Of a stretch of 64,000 nucleotides of DNA, positions 39,354-47,817 are shown in pieces. The notes beneath the pieces were generated by a model. It was given only the letters and a program-made list of their open reading frames with translations, ran no database searches and was not told the origin of the DNA. The translations under genes and the position numbers were made by a program. This stretch comes from Fluoribacter dumoffii NY 23 (GTDB lineage Bacteria; Pseudomonadota; Gammaproteobacteria; Legionellales; Legionellaceae), in the NCBI RefSeq assembly GCF_000236165.1, contig NZ_CM001373.1, positions 2,716,054 to 2,780,053 on the forward strand. Reading direction: 5' to 3'. Each line of letters begins with the position of its first letter. Within the stretch, counting starts at the first letter, position 1.

Positions 39354-40106
39354 ATGACAAAGAAAACTGGAAAATCAAGTTGCTGCGACGAACATGATCA
39401 TCTTCATGAGCATAGTCATGATTCAGGCGATGAGTATGTGAATATGCACCCCATTAAAGAACGCGAAGAAGCGATTGAATTTACAATTTTAGAAGCTGCT
39501 ATCCGTGAACTTTGTATCGAAAAAGGCTTATTTTCAGCCGATGATCATAGACGTTTTGTAGAATGGTATGAAAGCATTGGGCCCATGGGTGGTGCGCGAG
39601 TAGTGGCTCGGGCATGGGTTGATCCTGAGTTTAAGAAAAGATTGCTCAAAGATGGCGTAGCGGCTTGTCTGGAAATGGGAATAGATTGGATGAAACCCAC
39701 AGGCAGTGGAACACCAAGTGACTATACATTCTTGCTTGTATGTGAGAACACCCCAAAAGTTCATCATACTATGGTCTGTACATTGTGTTCATGCTACCCA
39801 AGACCGTTACTGGGTACATCACCAGCATGGTATGAACGCATGAATTACCGGCGCAGAATGGTTCGCTGGCCTCGTCAACTCCTAGCTGAATTCGGTACGA
39901 TTATACCCGAAGACGTTGAAGTAAGGGTTCATGATTCGAATCAAAAAACTCGCTATATGATTTTACCCATGCGTCCTGCAGGTACGGAGGACTGGACTGA
40001 AGAGCAACTGCAAACCTTAGTTACGCGCGATACAATGATTGGGGTAACACTACCCAAAGTAGAAAGATTGAATGATAACCATCCAGGAAATCAAAAAAAC
40101 GAATAG
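39354..40106 (+). CDS. scnC: thiocyanate hydrolase gamma subunit-like (cobalt centre)
   Basis: A 250-residue protein of the nitrile hydratase alpha family, the metal-binding subunit. The motif VCTLCSCYPRP places cysteines 142, 145 and 147; threonine after the first Cys (CTLC) is the cobalt form, not the iron form (CSLC). The text around the active site (NYRRRMVRWPRQLLAEFG, then VHDSNQKTRYMILPMRP) resembles ScnC from Thiobacillus as I recall it. A His/Asp-rich N-tail (DEHDHLHEHSHDSG, residues about 12-25) could bind metal. Start ATG 39354, with TTGGAGA upstream; the longer frame from 39303 is not used. No P15K-like activator gene is seen nearby. Confidence 0.85.
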   Translation: MTKKTGKSSCCDEHDHLHEHSHDSGDEYVNMHPIKEREEAIEFTILEAAIRELCIEKGLFSADDHRRFVEWYESIGPMGGARVVARAWVDPEFKKRLLKDGVAACLEMGIDWMKPTGSGTPSDYTFLLVCENTPKVHHTMVCTLCSCYPRPLLGTSPAWYERMNYRRRMVRWPRQLLAEFGTIIPEDVEVRVHDSNQKTRYMILPMRPAGTEDWTEEQLQTLVTRDTMIGVTLPKVERLNDNHPGNQKNE

Positions 40107-40646
40107 CGGCGTTGACAACTTATCTATTGAAGTCCGCGCACTCTAAAATATCTTATTCCCCCTGCATAGGGGGAGTGCATGATTTCTTTAATCGAGCAAC
40201 AAGCCCTAAGAATGCATGTTTATAATCCCAAATTTTTATCACGCTCTCTTCGTTTGCACATATTTTAATGAACTACTTATTTATAATAATTACCCGACTT
40301 GTCTGATGCCGCAAAATTATAGTTAAGTATTGAAATTAAAGGAATTTTTGATTTTATAATCCATTTAGGATAGCATGATATGACATTCAGTATCTTGCAG
40401 TTGAGATTTTCAATAAGCATGGCTGGAATTATTTTAGGGATTGTTGAGCGGCATGGACTGTCCAAATACTACAATTTATCTCAATTCTCATTCTATTGCT
40501 CTGAGTATTTTTCCGATTGCTTCTTTTTTTTTCGATTTTAAAAAAGCTACGCTCTCTACCCCAGCAATTCGTTTGTTATCTCACACTGGATGTCTTAACA
40601 CTTCTCTGTTGTTTATAAACCTGTTTTTACTATGTAAGGAATATTG
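40107..40646. other. intergenic gap, 540 bases
   Basis: No convincing gene. Two open runs, one per strand, in 40277-40647 lack ribosome sites, family resemblance and good codon patterns. Apart from the scnC hairpin nothing else was seen. Confidence 0.4.
40157..40174. terminator. 7-bp stem after scnC
   Basis: TCCCCCT (40157-40163) pairs with AGGGGGA (40168-40174) around a GCAT loop, about 50 bases behind scnC. G/C-rich but without a U-run directly after it; likely ends the cobalt permease-scnBAC operon. Confidence 0.5.
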
Positions 40647-41396
40647 ATGAACAAGAATCCTTTGGTACTGCTGTTCTCAGCAAGTTTGTTAGCTACTAGT
40701 GCGCTCGCAGGCACTATGGGTCCTGTAACCCAACACCCTGATTGGGCCTGGGTAGGCACATTCAGTGCTGGTCCAGTCTGGGAAAGTGGTGGTTCAACCC
40801 AAACTTTTTTTCTGGCACCGGGTATAGAAAAAACATATGCCGCAGATAAATCCTCCAGTGCTTTATTCCATGGGGAGGTTTTTTTAGGCGTGCAAAAGTG
40901 GCTGTCACAAGCTCTGCAAGGTCAAATAGGCCTGGCGGTAGCTGCAACCAGCGATGCCAAACTTTCTGGACATATATGGGATGATGCGGACCCTCTGTTT
41001 GATAACTATTCCTATGATTACAAAATTCAGCATACCCACATCGCAGCAAAAGGGAAGCTCCTGGCAGACATGGGCTATTGGCTGATTCCATGGATAAGCG
41101 GCAGTATTGGGGTTGGTTTCAACGATGCTCATGGATTCCATAATACACCTCTAATTTTTGAGGCATTGCCTAATCCTGATTTTGCATCCCACACTGAAAC
41201 CGCATTCAGCTATACAGTAGGAGCTGGCGTGCAAAAAGCTTTAACAGACCATTGGCAAGTAGGGGTGGGCTATGAATTTGCCGATTGGGGGAGAAGCAAT
41301 CTGGGCCGTGCTGAAGGACAAACTCAAAATAGCGGACTGACCCTAAATCATCTTTATACTAATGGGGTTCTGTTTAATCTCACTTATCTTTCTTAA
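40647..41396 (+). CDS. outer-membrane beta-barrel protein
   Basis: A 249-residue exported protein with a Sec signal peptide (cleavage near ALA-G, about residue 20). The rest shows alternating hydrophobic residues in short strands, with aromatic residues at the ends, as in 8-stranded porin-like barrels; it ends FNLTYLS. The start ATG 40647 is preceded by AAGGAA. It is 10 bases upstream of the large secreted protein gene, so the two are co-transcribed, and a functional pair (barrel plus secreted partner) is conceivable. Similar proteins in Legionella are annotated only as outer-membrane proteins. Confidence 0.7.
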   Translation: MNKNPLVLLFSASLLATSALAGTMGPVTQHPDWAWVGTFSAGPVWESGGSTQTFFLAPGIEKTYAADKSSSALFHGEVFLGVQKWLSQALQGQIGLAVAATSDAKLSGHIWDDADPLFDNYSYDYKIQHTHIAAKGKLLADMGYWLIPWISGSIGVGFNDAHGFHNTPLIFEALPNPDFASHTETAFSYTVGAGVQKALTDHWQVGVGYEFADWGRSNLGRAEGQTQNSGLTLNHLYTNGVLFNLTYLS

Positions 41397-41406
41397 GGAA
41401 AAGGAC

Positions 41407-43236
41407 ATGGATAAAAATAATTTAAGGAATAAGATATTAACCGGGATAACCGGATTGGCACTGATGGGTTCCGCCCAGGCAGGAATACCGGTGTGGACAT
41501 TTGCACCGATTGCAGGCTACCCCCCGACTGTTAGCGTGACTACAACAGGAAAGGCGACAATTAAATACACGGTAACTAACCAGTCACACAAAACCCATAT
41601 ATTAAGGATGAAGCCCATCCAGGGGATTACCCCATCAGGATGTACTTCCCCTTTGGGATTCCATGAAGCGTGTACCTTGACCCTGAGTGTTACGGGCAGC
41701 GCGTTGACAGGCGATGTCATTGGCGGTCCTGAATTATGTGAACAGGGGAATTCTTCTCTTTGTTACCAGCCAGGACAAGGAAACACCTTGGCAATACACC
41801 TGACCCAACCGCCTCCAGTCCAACGATACACCGTAATTCCCTCTGCAGGCTCCAATGGCAGAATTAGCCCCAATTCTTCGCAAGTCGTAACTCCAGGCGC
41901 AACCCTAACGTTCACGGCCACCGCAAATGCAGGATATGGAGTACATCAATGGCTATTAGACGGCAAGCTGGTACAAACCGGAGGGACAACTTACCAGTTG
42001 ACTAATATTATTGCCAACCATACGGTCCGGGTGACCTTCGGTGCGGTTACACTCACCCCGAGTGCAACGACCCTGGCGCTTGCAACCAATTGCCAACCTG
42101 CGTCCTCGTGCACTGCCACGCAAAATGCAGCACTCACAGGAAACCCAAGACAGATTACTATCACTAACTGGGGTTCAGGCAGTGCAACCAATGTATCAGT
42201 AACCTCTACAGGCCTTCCATCAGGAACAACTATCAGCAGCAACACCTGCACGGGCACACTTAATGGGGGTAGTTCCTGCATAATTACTCTAACCCCAGGT
42301 TCCGTAGCAAGTTCTGATGCAGGCAATAATGCCTGTACTTCCGGCACGCAGCCTGTCGCTGGTACGGTCACAATAACAGCTACTGGCGGCCTCTCCATTC
42401 GAGTGAATGCTTACGTACTGGGATATGGATGCCAGTATCAGGGAGGTTATATTTTCGCGGTGGATGATACCCAAGGGTGCACTTCGTCTACTTCCTGCAC
42501 CGGCAGCATTGTCGGAAAAGTGGTTTCACTGACTGATCAATATCCTGTCACTCCAGGCATAATATGGAGCTCAAATGGTGATACAGGACATGGTGGTGGT
42601 GGTTTTGATGCCGCGGATGTAAGTGAGGATTTAATTCCAGGTGTTAACGAAACATCTACTCCGTCAAATCCTTCCCCCTCCTATTCTGATTTTCAAACTT
42701 TCTTCCAAAATACTTATACCAATATGAATCCATTTTCTGCTTCGTCATTTAGGGCGTGTCAGGGAAATCTCGATGGTCAGTGCAATACAGACAATATACT
42801 CACCTTTTATAATACCTTCATAACAAACTACAGCACAGCTGGAACTCCGCCGTTTACAGCTACCCCTGGACCAACTCCCCCTGCGTATTACTCTGGAGGA
42901 TTGTGTTCGCAAACAATTAATGGGTATATGGACTGGTACTTACCGGCTATTTGCGAAATGGGACCTGAATTTGGCAGTTCTGGCTGTGTTGCGGGTACGC
43001 AAAACATCTTCGATAATTTACCTGCATTAGTGGGGGTTGTCGGTTCACCCGATCCAGGGACCTCTTGTTCTCTGGGGGCAAACTGTCTTACAGGCTTTTA
43101 CCATAGCTCTACTCAGTCCTCCGCAGCCCCGGCTTTCAATGCATGGTCGCAATATTATAACTTTGGTAACAACTTCCAGGGTACTGGGGTGAAGTATTAC
43201 CTATATGGGGTTCGATGTACCCGGGCCTTTCAATAA
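41407..43236 (+). CDS. secreted multi-domain protein with InlB-type repeat and DUF1566-like C-terminus
   Basis: A 609-residue protein with a signal peptide (to about residue 26, SAQA-G). After an Ig-like start, residues about 140-215 form a divergent InlB B-repeat (GSNGRISPNSSQVVTPGATL then ATANAGYGVHQWLLDG). A second Thr/Ser-rich Ig-like stretch follows. The C-terminal 250 residues (Cys-rich, GYMDWYLPAICEMG, ending YYLYGVRCTRAF) resemble the DUF1566 region seen in Legionella surface proteins such as the collagen-like adhesin. Many cysteines suggest disulfides outside the cytoplasm. Likely a surface adhesin or envelope protein. Its codons are richer in C/G than those of flanking genes. Confidence 0.7.
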   Translation: MDKNNLRNKILTGITGLALMGSAQAGIPVWTFAPIAGYPPTVSVTTTGKATIKYTVTNQSHKTHILRMKPIQGITPSGCTSPLGFHEACTLTLSVTGSALTGDVIGGPELCEQGNSSLCYQPGQGNTLAIHLTQPPPVQRYTVIPSAGSNGRISPNSSQVVTPGATLTFTATANAGYGVHQWLLDGKLVQTGGTTYQLTNIIANHTVRVTFGAVTLTPSATTLALATNCQPASSCTATQNAALTGNPRQITITNWGSGSATNVSVTSTGLPSGTTISSNTCTGTLNGGSSCIITLTPGSVASSDAGNNACTSGTQPVAGTVTITATGGLSIRVNAYVLGYGCQYQGGYIFAVDDTQGCTSSTSCTGSIVGKVVSLTDQYPVTPGIIWSSNGDTGHGGGGFDAADVSEDLIPGVNETSTPSNPSPSYSDFQTFFQNTYTNMNPFSASSFRACQGNLDGQCNTDNILTFYNTFITNYSTAGTPPFTATPGPTPPAYYSGGLCSQTINGYMDWYLPAICEMGPEFGSSGCVAGTQNIFDNLPALVGVVGSPDPGTSCSLGANCLTGFYHSSTQSSAAPAFNAWSQYYNFGNNFQGTGVKYYLYGVRCTRAFQ

Positions 43237-43251
43237 AACGCGTTAAATCTA

Positions 43252-43281
43252 ATGGGTTATCAGAGGATAACCCATTTTTTT
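43252..43281 (+). terminator. intrinsic terminator
   Basis: ATGGGTTATC (43252-43261) pairs with GATAACCCAT (43266-43275) around an AGAG loop, followed by a T-run (43275-43281). A strong Rho-independent terminator for the barrel/secreted-protein unit. Confidence 0.9.
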
Positions 43282-43570
43282 GAATAATTGCTGACTAAAT
43301 CCAAACATCCATGAAAGGAGTACTCAGATAGTTCATTTTCTTTAACTGCTTTAGGTAGTCCTGATCGCAAACAACCAGGCTACATGCTGGGAATCTGTGT
43401 AGCAAGCCCACTTACAATTTTACAAATTATTATCTTGACCTTTTTACTTCATGGTTGCCAGATGCCCATGTAATTTAGTATCAACTTGTAAAACCCTGGG
43501 AATTTTATCCTTGTTTCAAGTGCTTAAATCCGGGAGAATATCTAAATTACTGTCATTTCAAGGATTACCC

Positions 43571-44020
43571 ATGTCAGTGCCCCATGAACGCTATCTTGAC
43601 GAAGCGATAAAAGAAGCCCGCCAAAGTCTAGCTGAGGGAGGAATACCCATTGGTGCAGTACTTGTTTATCAGGGGCGCATTATTGGACGGGGACATAATC
43701 AACGGGTTCAAAAAGGCAGCACCATATTACATGGAGAAATGGATGCATTGGAGAATGCAGGCAGACAAAAGGCCAAAGTATATGAACAATCAATTTTATA
43801 CACCACCCTTTCTCCTTGTGCCATGTGCAGCGGAGCAATTCTCCTTTATAAAATCCCCTATGTGGTCATTGGCGAAAATCAAACCTTTATGGGGGAAGAA
43901 GCCCTCTTAAAAGCACGCGGTGTAACCCTAGAGGTGGTGCAGAATGAAGAATGCATCAGCATGATGCGGCATTTCATTAATAAAAATGGTAGGCTATGGA
44001 GTGAGGACATAGGCGAATAA
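43571..44020 (+). CDS. fungal-type cytosine deaminase (Fcy1-like)
   Basis: A 149-residue CDA-fold zinc deaminase. It fits yeast Fcy1 better than TadA: GHNQRVQKGS before the zinc motif (Asn43, which binds cytosine), HGE (H54 ligand, E56 acid), SPCAMC (C83 and C86 ligands), and the C-terminal WSEDIGE (D146), which in Fcy1 recognises the cytosine amino group. Reaction: cytosine to uracil plus ammonia. The reading frame opens at 43451, but ATG 43571 (after AAGGA) matches the Fcy1 N-terminus. No cytosine permease gene is near. A lone gene, apart from the DUF1622 gene 24 bases downstream. The function is likely but not proven; tRNA adenosine deaminase is the main alternative. Confidence 0.8.
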   Translation: MSVPHERYLDEAIKEARQSLAEGGIPIGAVLVYQGRIIGRGHNQRVQKGSTILHGEMDALENAGRQKAKVYEQSILYTTLSPCAMCSGAILLYKIPYVVIGENQTFMGEEALLKARGVTLEVVQNEECISMMRHFINKNGRLWSEDIGE

Positions 44021-44043
44021 CAACTTGGAAGGAATATAACATA

Positions 44044-44409
44044 ATGGAACTACTAAGCCTGCATTCCCTATTGTTGTATATACAACACAGTATTTCATTT
44101 TGTGGGGTACTTGTTATTCTTTTGGGTGTTTTAGCGGCATTATTTCGCTACCTTTCCCTACCCTTTTATGGGGCAGAGCCTGCCAAAAAAATGGATATAA
44201 ATCAAATCCGTTTAAAGCTGGGAAGGGTATTAACATTAGGTTTGGAGTTTATTGTTGCTGCCGATTTAATAGGAACCACTACAGCCCCCGACTATTATTC
44301 CGTAGGTATCGTGGCCAGTATCGTATTAATCCGAACCTTATTAAGCTTTACCTTAAACCGTGAAATTAATGCGATCAGTAAACAGGAGTATCAAAAAGAC
44401 AAGATATAA
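44044..44409 (+). CDS. DUF1622 family membrane protein
   Basis: A 121-residue protein with three hydrophobic helices (about 17-36, 63-82, 88-106) and the conserved LKLGRVLTLGLEFIVAADLI stretch typical of DUF1622. The function of the family is unknown. It is 24 bases behind the cytosine deaminase gene and may be co-transcribed. Confidence 0.8.
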   Translation: MELLSLHSLLLYIQHSISFCGVLVILLGVLAALFRYLSLPFYGAEPAKKMDINQIRLKLGRVLTLGLEFIVAADLIGTTTAPDYYSVGIVASIVLIRTLLSFTLNREINAISKQEYQKDKI

Positions 44410-44442
44410 TGAAAAATGTCCTGCTATATAATCAGTACTTCC

Positions 44443-45315
44443 TCAATGAGGCTTTTGAATAAATTGATCTATAGAAATGTTAGACCGTAACAAGGCAGGA
44501 ATTATCTGGCCCGTACTTTCACATTCAAGTTTTTTCTTGATATTTTCGAGATGCTTATCTACAGTGCGTTTGGATATTTCCAAAATATCTGCAATGCGTT
44601 GGACATTAAAACCAAAGTAATAAAGATAAATAATTTCTTTTTCTTTTAAGGTAAGCTCTTTTGCAGACATGAAGTTGAAAGGCAAAGCATTAAAATCAAA
44701 AACAGTATCATTTATCATATCTTTTAATTTTGGGGAGTTTTCTTTTTGTCCCAAAATAATTTTCTTTAAATTTAAACCCTTATCCCCCTTGCGGGACTCC
44801 ATAAGCGAATTCATCTCAATGATAAACTCTTTAGGCAATATGAGAGTATTGTCTTTGGTTAACAATCGTCTTCCCCGCACAGCAAGATTCTGGCTGATGG
44901 CTTTTAAAATATCCATATTATTCAAGATAAAATTATTCGCTTTATGGACACAGGAAACGGATGCAAAAGTATAAATTTCAGTGTACTCAGCATGATGAGA
45001 AACAATATCGAAAAAATATACATAATTTTGATCAATCAAAGTTTCTTTAACAGAATTGGCTATCAATTTATCATTAACCACATCGGATGCATAAAAATTA
45101 TCATCACTAGGGGTGGCATTCATAATCTGATCCGCAAATAATTCATTTTTGAAGAAAATTTCAAGAAGCGCTTTATCTGACATTAACTGCAAACAACGCC
45201 CCTGTAAATCATAATAAAAATACCCCCAGCTGTAGATAGGGGTATTTGCAAATACATGCTGATAGAGGCCTTCGAAATAGGAAGTATACATTTTCATATT
45301 ATTAAAGGCCTTCAT
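44443..45315 (-). CDS. LuxR-type transcriptional regulator
   Basis: A 290-residue protein with a C-terminal LuxR-type helix-turn-helix (ELTLKEKEIIYLYYFGFNVQ onward, residues about 220-275), including the RIADILEISKRTVDKHLENI recognition helix. The N-terminal 200 residues do not resemble a receiver or a clear autoinducer domain; they may sense a signal by an unknown fold. Legionella have several orphan LuxR regulators of this size. Its targets are unknown; no operator is seen. The ATG at 45315 is taken, but a Met six codons later is also possible. Confidence 0.8.
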   Translation of the reverse strand: MKAFNNMKMYTSYFEGLYQHVFANTPIYSWGYFYYDLQGRCLQLMSDKALLEIFFKNELFADQIMNATPSDDNFYASDVVNDKLIANSVKETLIDQNYVYFFDIVSHHAEYTEIYTFASVSCVHKANNFILNNMDILKAISQNLAVRGRRLLTKDNTLILPKEFIIEMNSLMESRKGDKGLNLKKIILGQKENSPKLKDMINDTVFDFNALPFNFMSAKELTLKEKEIIYLYYFGFNVQRIADILEISKRTVDKHLENIKKKLECESTGQIIPALLRSNISIDQFIQKPH

Positions 45316-45465
45316 GACAGATCCAAAAAAGTAACCGGTTATTATTTAGTATAGATCCACAGAGAGCGCACAAAAAAAATTATTGCCTAAATGATGCATA
45401 TTTTTATTCCTTTACAATGATTAAAGCGAGTGGAAACCCCAGGTTCTAACTTGCGTCGGAATAGA

Positions 45466-45666
45466 ATGTTAGCTGGGGCTTTTGTTTTTTTAGCAATTGC
45501 AATTCTAATGGCCATTTACCGGTTTATAGGCACCAATCCTACGTTTATCCTTGTAGCAAAAATACTTCTTTATCTTTCCTTGGCAGCCTTTTTAACACTA
45601 TTAATTGTGCATGTACTAAGTTCTGCTCCCCCTACTCCGGACGATAAAAAAACTCTTCCCTTATAA
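45466..45666 (+). CDS. small two-helix membrane protein
   Basis: A 66-residue protein with two hydrophobic helices, the first at about residues 2-20 and the second at about 28-50, and a short Pro/Asp-rich tail. I do not recognise it. Starts possible at the GTG at 45430 (no ribosome site) or the ATG at 45466, which I prefer. A membrane location is supported by the helices; nothing about function. Confidence 0.5.
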   Translation: MLAGAFVFLAIAILMAIYRFIGTNPTFILVAKILLYLSLAAFLTLLIVHVLSSAPPTPDDKKTLPL

Positions 45667-45747
45667 GAAACGCCATCATTCAATAATGATTGCTATTTGA
45701 TATGCTTTCAAGCAAACTTCTTTTTCATTCATGAAGGAAACTGCTGC

Positions 45748-46290
45748 ATGCTCAATAAAGAAAATTCAGAATTTTCTTTCCTATTCTCCTCGGCTTTAAA
45801 CAACCCCGTAATTTTTATCACGAACTCGACCAGTAAAGAACAGGGCTCTAGCATATATATAGTTCATCAAAACGGTACAATTCGATGCTCGGGGGCTAAT
45901 GAAGGTGAAAGAAAAGCAACTACTTTTATAAGGCCCTATCTGATTGGATACATATCTTCTAAAAAGGAGGGGGTTATTTTCAACCAGGCATCATTGGGAC
46001 TTTCTCCTTTTGAAGCACGTGCTAAAAATTATTCTGAGCTTATACGGATGGAGAAAAACGGCTACGGCCACATGGGAAACACAATAACTGAAATACTTTC
46101 TTTTAAAAATTTAAGGAGTCCTGACTTCACCCCCTCCACTTGGAAAAATCCAGGGAACAGTGGAACTGATTGGTCTATTGCAAGACAAGAAGTTCTAGGA
46201 GCTTGGTATTATGTGGTTGCAAATGGGTATGATTTTAAGGAGGACGATCATCGGGTCGAAACCAATCAATTCAAAATACAAAGTTTTTAG
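45748..46290 (+). CDS. orphan protein of unknown function
   Basis: A 180-residue protein of no known family. Hydrophilic, no signal peptide, beta/alpha mix suggested by text such as IYIVHQNGTIRCSGANEGER. The ATG at 45748 is chosen because of the GAAGGA site 10 bases upstream; the longer frame from 45697 has none. Stand-alone and low-GC; an effector or accessory role is possible but not supported. Confidence 0.5.
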   Translation: MLNKENSEFSFLFSSALNNPVIFITNSTSKEQGSSIYIVHQNGTIRCSGANEGERKATTFIRPYLIGYISSKKEGVIFNQASLGLSPFEARAKNYSELIRMEKNGYGHMGNTITEILSFKNLRSPDFTPSTWKNPGNSGTDWSIARQEVLGAWYYVVANGYDFKEDDHRVETNQFKIQSF

Positions 46291-46317
46291 CCTGGCTGCA
46301 AACGATTTAAATGAGGG

Positions 46318-46348
46318 TTGCTTTTCACTAGTTATGCGAGAAAAGCAA
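46318..46348. terminator. 9-bp stem between convergent genes
   Basis: TTGCTTTTC (46318-46326) pairs with GAAAAGCAA (46340-46348) around a 13-base loop between the orphan gene and mltA. A likely bidirectional terminator. Confidence 0.5.
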
Positions 46349-46368
46349 ACTCTGCCTTATGCAATAAG

Positions 46369-47748
46369 TTAAAGTGATTTTTTAGCCAGGCGGTTTAAAA
46401 TATGTTTGGGGAGCAGGAGCCAATAATGGCCTTTATTTTTCATATGCTCACCTAGAAATGCTGCAAACTTACCCGAGCCCCAATAAATATCGCCTCGCAT
46501 AAATCCACGAATCGCACCACCCGTGTCTTGGGCAATCATCAGACGCTGAAATTGCTTCTCATTCGTTTCATCATTTTTATCAGGTCTTTTTGTATCCAAC
46601 CAAAGGGGAGCGCCGAGAGGAATCCATTTCTTATCTACAGCTAAAGAATAACCTGGCGTAAGTGCCATTCCTTGTGCACCAAGAGCCATAGGTTCTTTTA
46701 AATCCTCGAAAAAAACGAAAGATTTGTTTTTTTGAATGATTTCTTTTGCCTTATCAGGATGTTGCTCCAGATAACGTATAATCGCAGCTTTTGAGGCATT
46801 ATGTCGGCTCATAATCCCTTTATTAATCATTACCTTGGCAATAGAGGTATAAGGAGCGCCATTCTCCCCTGCATATCCCAGGTAAATATTTTCACCATTA
46901 GGCAGTTGAATAACTCCCGAACCTTCAATCTCTAAAAAGAGCCGCTCAGCAGGACTATGAATCCAGGCAATTACAGGTGCCTTTTTCCTAAGAGCTCCGT
47001 TATCAATTTGCTCGCGGGTATAGGATGTCGAATATTTGCCTTTGGGGAGGCCATAGATAGGTGTACTATATTTAGAACTTTTTGTTAAATTCCCTTTGAT
47101 TTTAGGCATATAATAGCCTGTAAATAAGCCCTTAACCGGTTTTTTTTGGGTAAACTCAATTGGATGGAACCACTTTTCAAAAAACGCTTTTGCTGAATCT
47201 TCTGAAACAGAATCCACAGCTACAGCTGCCTTACACGCAGGATGCCAATCCTGAGCCTTCAATTTAATATGTCCTGAACTGATCAAATGAGAGGGAGATT
47301 GCTTCAAGAATGTCTCACATGATTTCTGAAAGGCGAGTAATGATTTTTTTACATCTGCAGTATCCCAACCAGGCAATTCCTCGAAAGATACTTTAGTTAA
47401 AGCAACATTATTGCTTTTCATAATCACCTTTCTTGCAGTGGGTGTGTGCTCTGGGCTTTTTCTAACAGTGGCAAGTTTATTAGCGCTCGTATGCACCCTA
47501 TCTGCTATTTTTTTAGCATTTTTGGGAGCCATATTCGCAACTGTTTCGGTGCTCTTATGTGCTGTATGGGCAATCTTTTCAGCACTTTTATGTGAGGTAT
47601 TATCTTGTGCCTTTTCGGTTTGAATAATCTCTCTTTTAGAACTTGAACTCGTCTCATGGAACTTCGCTTTCTTGTGAAGCGTCAGTCCAAGCGAACCGAA
47701 TGTAAGACAACTAATACCGATTATTATGTATGTTAATTTCCTACTCAT
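46369..47748 (-). CDS. mltA: membrane-bound lytic murein transglycosylase A
   Basis: A 459-residue enzyme that cleaves peptidoglycan glycan strands to 1,6-anhydro products. The C-terminal MltA barrel and 3D domain are clear: FTGYYMPKIKG, GVIQLPNGENIYLGYAGENG, and MIAQDTGGAIRGFMRGDIYW with the catalytic Asp in the MRGD region. Unlike E. coli MltA no lipobox is seen; the N-terminal hydrophobic segment (about 5-23) acts as anchor. A linker with four 11-residue repeats (bases 47461-47592) follows. The start is uncertain: ATG 47748 or an in-frame GTG at 47817, neither with a good ribosome site. Confidence 0.88.
   Translation of the reverse strand: MSRKLTYIIIGISCLTFGSLGLTLHKKAKFHETSSSSKREIIQTEKAQDNTSHKSAEKIAHTAHKSTETVANMAPKNAKKIADRVHTSANKLATVRKSPEHTPTARKVIMKSNNVALTKVSFEELPGWDTADVKKSLLAFQKSCETFLKQSPSHLISSGHIKLKAQDWHPACKAAVAVDSVSEDSAKAFFEKWFHPIEFTQKKPVKGLFTGYYMPKIKGNLTKSSKYSTPIYGLPKGKYSTSYTREQIDNGALRKKAPVIAWIHSPAERLFLEIEGSGVIQLPNGENIYLGYAGENGAPYTSIAKVMINKGIMSRHNASKAAIIRYLEQHPDKAKEIIQKNKSFVFFEDLKEPMALGAQGMALTPGYSLAVDKKWIPLGAPLWLDTKRPDKNDETNEKQFQRLMIAQDTGGAIRGFMRGDIYWGSGKFAAFLGEHMKNKGHYWLLLPKHILNRLAKKSL
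47461..47592 (-). repeat. four tandem 11-residue repeats in the MltA linker
   Basis: Within mltA four 33-base units encode HKSAEKIAHTA, HKSTETVANMA, PKNAKKIADRV and HTSANKLATVR, with conserved spacing of S/N-A/T and I/V/L-A positions. An 11-residue (hendecad) period favours a helical rod. It sits between the membrane anchor and the catalytic domain. Confidence 0.75.
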
Positions 47749-47817
47749 AGTCGCGCAAGGTTTACATAAGATGAAATTTAAATCAACACTTTTTAGCGTT
47801 TTTTCTACAATTTTCAC

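Noticed and set aside
40277-40647. Two open runs, one on each strand, before the outer-membrane barrel gene
   Set aside because: No ribosome site, no family resemblance, overlapping in opposite directions; most likely chance.
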